Shown piece after piece: positions 61,242 through 64,000 of a DNA stretch of 64,000 nt. Under the pieces are notes generated by a model. The model saw only the letters and a program-made list of their open reading frames with translations. It was not told the origin of the DNA and did not search any database. A program made the position numbers and the translations under genes. Position 1 is the first letter of the stretch. Each line of letters begins with the position of its first letter. The stretch covers positions 111,296 through 175,295 of the forward strand of contig CAWGWA010000001.1 in the NCBI GenBank assembly GCA_963826105.1, in the 5' to 3' direction. Origin of the DNA: WHTI01 sp963826105 (lineage in GTDB: Bacteria > Actinomycetota > CADDZG01 > WHSQ01).

Positions 61242-61885
61242 GTGTCCTGTCGCTGATGGTTACCTTGATCATGTTGGTAGTCACGGGCGCCTACGTCACC
61301 GAGGTGACCGAGGCGGCGTCGGTCAGGGCGCGTGCTCAGACGGCAGCCGACTCAGCGGCTCTTGCGGCCGCCGCCGAAGCCGCTCCCTATGGGGATTCCA
61401 GTCCGTATTCCGCGGCGCTTCGTTTCGCCCGCTTCAACGACGGTGAGTTGACGGATTGCATCTGCCATCCCGGAGCGCTTGCCGTGCAGGTCGAAGTGAC
61501 CATCGAGGGCGTCACCGCCTCGGCGCGTGCGGTCATCGATCCGAGCCGGTTCATGCCGGCGGCGCCCGGTGGCTTGGATCCCAGGCTGCAGGCTGCAGTG
61601 GACGAGTTGCTGGCCGCGGGCGGCGGTCGGATCTGGCTTGGGTCCGGGTACCGGACCCCCGAACGACAGGTCGAGCTTTGGGAGGACGCTTTAGCGCGCT
61701 ACGGCGACGCGGAGCTGGCCGACGATTGGGTCGCCCGCCCCGGCACATCGATGCACGAACGCGGGTTGGCTGTTGATCTTGGAGGGGATACTGAGTACGC
61801 GTGGAATCTGGTTCAGGAACGTGGATTGCCGCTGGTGCGACCGATGTCGTGGGAACCGTGGCATTTCGAGTTGGCCCGTCCGTAG
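61238..61885 (+). CDS. TadE-like pseudopilin (Rv3654c type) fused to a VanY D,D-carboxypeptidase
   Basis: A 215-residue protein of two parts. Residues 1-105 are a Rv3654c-like pseudopilin with an N-terminal helix (LSLMVTLIMLVVTGAYVTEV) and AQTAADSAALAAAAEAA. Residues about 115-215 are an M15/VanY domain: IWLGSGYRTPERQVEL, the zinc motif SMHERGLAVDLGG and EPWHFELARP, giving His, Asp and His. A peptidoglycan-trimming activity would sit outside the membrane, tethered by the pilin helix. No signal peptide beyond the helix. Confidence 0.85.
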   Translation: MSVLSLMVTLIMLVVTGAYVTEVTEAASVRARAQTAADSAALAAAAEAAPYGDSSPYSAALRFARFNDGELTDCICHPGALAVQVEVTIEGVTASARAVIDPSRFMPAAPGGLDPRLQAAVDELLAAGGGRIWLGSGYRTPERQVELWEDALARYGDAELADDWVARPGTSMHERGLAVDLGGDTEYAWNLVQERGLPLVRPMSWEPWHFELARP

Positions 61886-61951
61886 GGGATGAATCGGTAA
61901 GATGCGCCGGCCGGATGCTGCAGGATCAGGCCCTGGAACGGGGGAGAAAAG

Positions 61952-63529
61952 TTGCACGAATCGCACGACCATCTCGCGGAGAGACTGCAGGACGAGATCC
62001 AGTCTCTCGAGATCGCGTTCCATGAGGCTTATTGGGATTCGCAGATCGAGGCGACCGACGCCAACGAACGGCGTCGCTCAGAGTTAGAGCTCGAGCTTCG
62101 TCGAGTAAAGGGGGATGCCGCGAACCTGGCGGCGGTCGAAGATGCATTGGCTTCAGATATCCATAACGCGACGGTTCATCGGATGCTGACGGTTCTGAGA
62201 CTCTCCTTGATGGGCAACCGGATGGATGAGGATCGGCGGGCCGAGATCGTGTCGATTTCGAGCGCCGTAGAGAGTGAATTCGCCAATCACCGTCCGGAGA
62301 TCCACGGGAAGCGCGTTACAGACAACGACATCGAGACCATCCTCAGGACCTCCGACGATCACGGCCTACGCCAGAGTGCCTGGGAGGCGTCCAAGGAGGT
62401 CGGCGAGGTGGTCGCCGACCGAGTACGCGAGCTAGCCCGTCTCCGTAACCAGGCTGCGCTCGATCTCGGACGCTCCGATCACTACAGCTTCGCCCTCGAA
62501 CTCCAGGAGATGGACGAGCGGTGGCTGTTCGGTGTGCTCGACGAGGTGGAGCGCCTGACCGACGAGCCGTTCCGGCGGTGGAAGGCGAACCTTGACGGCG
62601 AGCTGACCCGTCGTTTCGGAACCGACGATCTGTATCCATGGCATTACGCCGATCCGTTCTTCCAGCAGCTGCCCCTGGACGGACGCGTGTCGGTCGATGA
62701 CGAGCTGGCCGACAGCGATCCTGCCGACCTGGCGCGCAGGACCTTCGACGCCTGGGGGATCGACATCTCTGGGGTTATCGAAGGCAGCGACCTCTATCCG
62801 CGGGAGGGGAAGTGCCAGCATGCGTTCTGCCTCGATGTGGATCGCAGTGCCAAGAACGTTCGGATCCTTGCCAACATCGTTCCGGGAGAGCGCTGGACCG
62901 AGGTGATGCTGCACGAATCTGGGCACGCTGCTTACGACGTCTCGGTCGATCCCGACCTTCCGTACGTGTTGCGCCGAGCGACGCACACCTTCACCACCGA
63001 GGCGATGGCGATCCTTACCGGCCGTCTCGTCCGTGACCCGGAATGGCTCAAGACCATCCGCGGTCTGCCCGCCTCCCATGTCGAAGCGGTCGCCGACGGC
63101 CTCGCAAGCGCGAACGGCGCTCAGATGCTGCTGTTCGCTCGCTGGGCACTCGTCATGACTCATTTCGAACGGGCGATGTATGCAGACCCCGAATCCGATC
63201 TGAACTCGTTGTGGTGGGAGTTGGTCGAACGGTTCCAACTTCTCAAGCGACCTCCCGACCGCGACGCTCCCGATTGGGCAGCCAAGATCCATGTGGCCGT
63301 GGCGCCGGTCTACTACCACAACTACCTTCTGGGCGAGATCCTTGCGTCACAGCTCGAAGACACCGCGCGCCACCAGGCCGGTGGTCTCGTCGGTGTTCCG
63401 GAAGCCGGCGCCCTATTGGTGGATCGCGTCTTTCGCCCCGGCGCCTTACTGCGGTGGGATGCCTTGGTAGAAGCCACAACCGGTGGAGAACTCGATCCTC
63501 GCCCGTTTGTCGCCACGGCCGCGGGGTGA
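61952..63529 (+). CDS. M2-like gluzincin metallopeptidase
   Basis: A 525-residue soluble zinc peptidase. The zinc site is MLHESGHAAYDV (HExxH) with the third ligand Glu in FTTEAMAIL about 24 residues later, as in M2 (ACE-type) and M3 families. N-terminal helices (RLQDEIQSLEIAFHEAYW) form the lid region of such peptidases. No signal peptide, so it is cytoplasmic, digesting oligopeptides. TTG 61952 follows GGGGAGAAAAG. The closest family is uncertain between M2 and M3. About 65 bases after the Tad locus, so possibly separate. Confidence 0.8.
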   Translation: MHESHDHLAERLQDEIQSLEIAFHEAYWDSQIEATDANERRRSELELELRRVKGDAANLAAVEDALASDIHNATVHRMLTVLRLSLMGNRMDEDRRAEIVSISSAVESEFANHRPEIHGKRVTDNDIETILRTSDDHGLRQSAWEASKEVGEVVADRVRELARLRNQAALDLGRSDHYSFALELQEMDERWLFGVLDEVERLTDEPFRRWKANLDGELTRRFGTDDLYPWHYADPFFQQLPLDGRVSVDDELADSDPADLARRTFDAWGIDISGVIEGSDLYPREGKCQHAFCLDVDRSAKNVRILANIVPGERWTEVMLHESGHAAYDVSVDPDLPYVLRRATHTFTTEAMAILTGRLVRDPEWLKTIRGLPASHVEAVADGLASANGAQMLLFARWALVMTHFERAMYADPESDLNSLWWELVERFQLLKRPPDRDAPDWAAKIHVAVAPVYYHNYLLGEILASQLEDTARHQAGGLVGVPEAGALLVDRVFRPGALLRWDALVEATTGGELDPRPFVATAAG

Positions 63530-63584
63530 CCGCTTCTATCTCTACGTATCGACGGTTCGACGAGGGGCCCACAAACTGTGCCTC

Positions 63585-64000
63585 GTGAACCTGTCTAAGG
63601 ACGTCCTATAAGCACGGTCGCCGCCCTCGGTCGGCGTCTGAAAACCACTGAGAGAGCCATCGCGGTCATCCGGATAGCGGTCGTCCTCTTCAACATCGTC
63701 ACCTTCGTGTGGCTTTCTCCGTTCGAGGAGAGGCTCGATCTAGCGCGCCTGATCATCGTCCTGGCGCCGGCGTATGCGTTCGTGACCTTCCTTCTTGCCG
63801 CGCGCACGGACGAAAGCATCGAGAAGGGTGACATCCGCAGGATCATGAGGTTGTCGCTTGTCAGCACGGTCAGCGACTTGGTGTTGATCGCGGTGTGGAT
63901 CTACGCGACCGGTGGCCCGACCTCGCCGTACTTCCTGCTGTACCACGCAAGCGTTGCCGCATCCGTTGGACGCTTCGGCATGGCGATGGGCGTCGTTTCG
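63585..64000 (+). CDS. Membrane-anchored signalling protein, N-terminus (cut by the window edge, probable start frameshift)
   Basis: An open frame continuing to the window end. Homology-like sequence ERAIAVIRIAVVLFNIV with helices near 63670, 63745 and 63875 (LVSTVSDLVLIAVWI) then YFLLYHASVAASVG gives about 130 residues of at least three membrane segments, as in sensor kinases or GGDEF proteins. The only plausible start GTG 63585 (VNLSKDVL) is one base out of frame with the rest, so an indel near 63605 is suspected; in the open frame the first start is GTG at 63708. Family not determined. Confidence 0.55.

Noticed and set aside
1..64000. CRISPR arrays, insertion sequences or prophage
   Set aside because: No repeat-spacer pattern, transposase or phage structural gene was recognised; the intein is the only mobile element I can support.

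Overview
The window is high-GC, gene-dense DNA from an actinomycete-type bacterium, probably a poorly sampled, deep-branching lineage of Actinomycetota. The evidence is a WhiB-family protein, an Rv2578c-type radical SAM protein behind a LexA-like box, a HAD/Ssd/TadA/TadBC/Flp/TadE/Rv3654c-like locus in the order known from Mycobacterium, frequent GTG starts and many 4-base ATGA/GTGA gene overlaps. Assignments rest on motif recognition in the translated sequence; no database was searched.

Layout. 0-2.5 kb: zinc/manganese ABC transporter with a Zur-like box. 2.5-5.1 kb: MFS protein and a glutamate-cysteine-ligase-type enzyme. 5.1-9.4 kb: selB, an orphan cyclic-di-GMP-I riboswitch with terminator on the opposite strand, selA and a NarL-type response regulator. 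9.7-13.2 kb: whiB with a hairpin between ribosome binding site and start, an MTHFR-fold protein, YjbQ, a polyprenyl diphosphate synthase, TetR and an HPF-like protein. 13.3-20.1 kb: GT4 glycosyltransferase, HD-GYP phosphodiesterase, Pit/DUF47 phosphate module with a PHO box, MarR/YceI, PAC2 and a SigH-like sigma factor. 20.3 kb: tRNA-Sec(UCA).

20.6-35.0 kb is the most distinctive region. It is a catabolic island with an RbsABC-type importer, two ATZ/TRZ-type amidohydrolases (one fused in frame to the second ABC permease), an XRE-cupin regulator, a creatinase-like M24 protein lacking a metal ligand, TPP-dependent E1 alpha and beta without E2/E3, a bicupin, an SDR without YxxxK and a 3-hydroxyisobutyrate-dehydrogenase-like enzyme. 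It reads as uptake and hydrolysis of an unidentified small nitrogenous, probably cyclic, compound followed by oxidation of its carbon skeleton.

35-45.6 kb: beta-propeller lipoprotein, solitary DNA methyltransferase, secreted HExxH protease, AI-2E-family protein, a class III aminotransferase plus MmsA pair, a DMT exporter and a TetR with a clear operator. 46.4-48.5 kb: radical SAM gene split by a LAGLIDADG intein exactly at the third cluster cysteine. 48.5-55.3 kb: HtpX, a DgcA/DgcN D-glutamate pair, two transporters, and an ECF sigma factor with a membrane partner. 55.3-61.9 kb: NlpC/P60 hydrolase and a Tad pilus locus ending in a pseudopilin-VanY fusion. 61.9-64 kb: an M2-like metallopeptidase and a membrane protein cut by the window edge.

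Caution: at least ten conserved genes carry internal frameshifts, several at short homopolymers or GC-rich runs, with homology resuming immediately in another frame. I read most of these as consensus indels, not decay, and give the whole gene span with the breakpoints.
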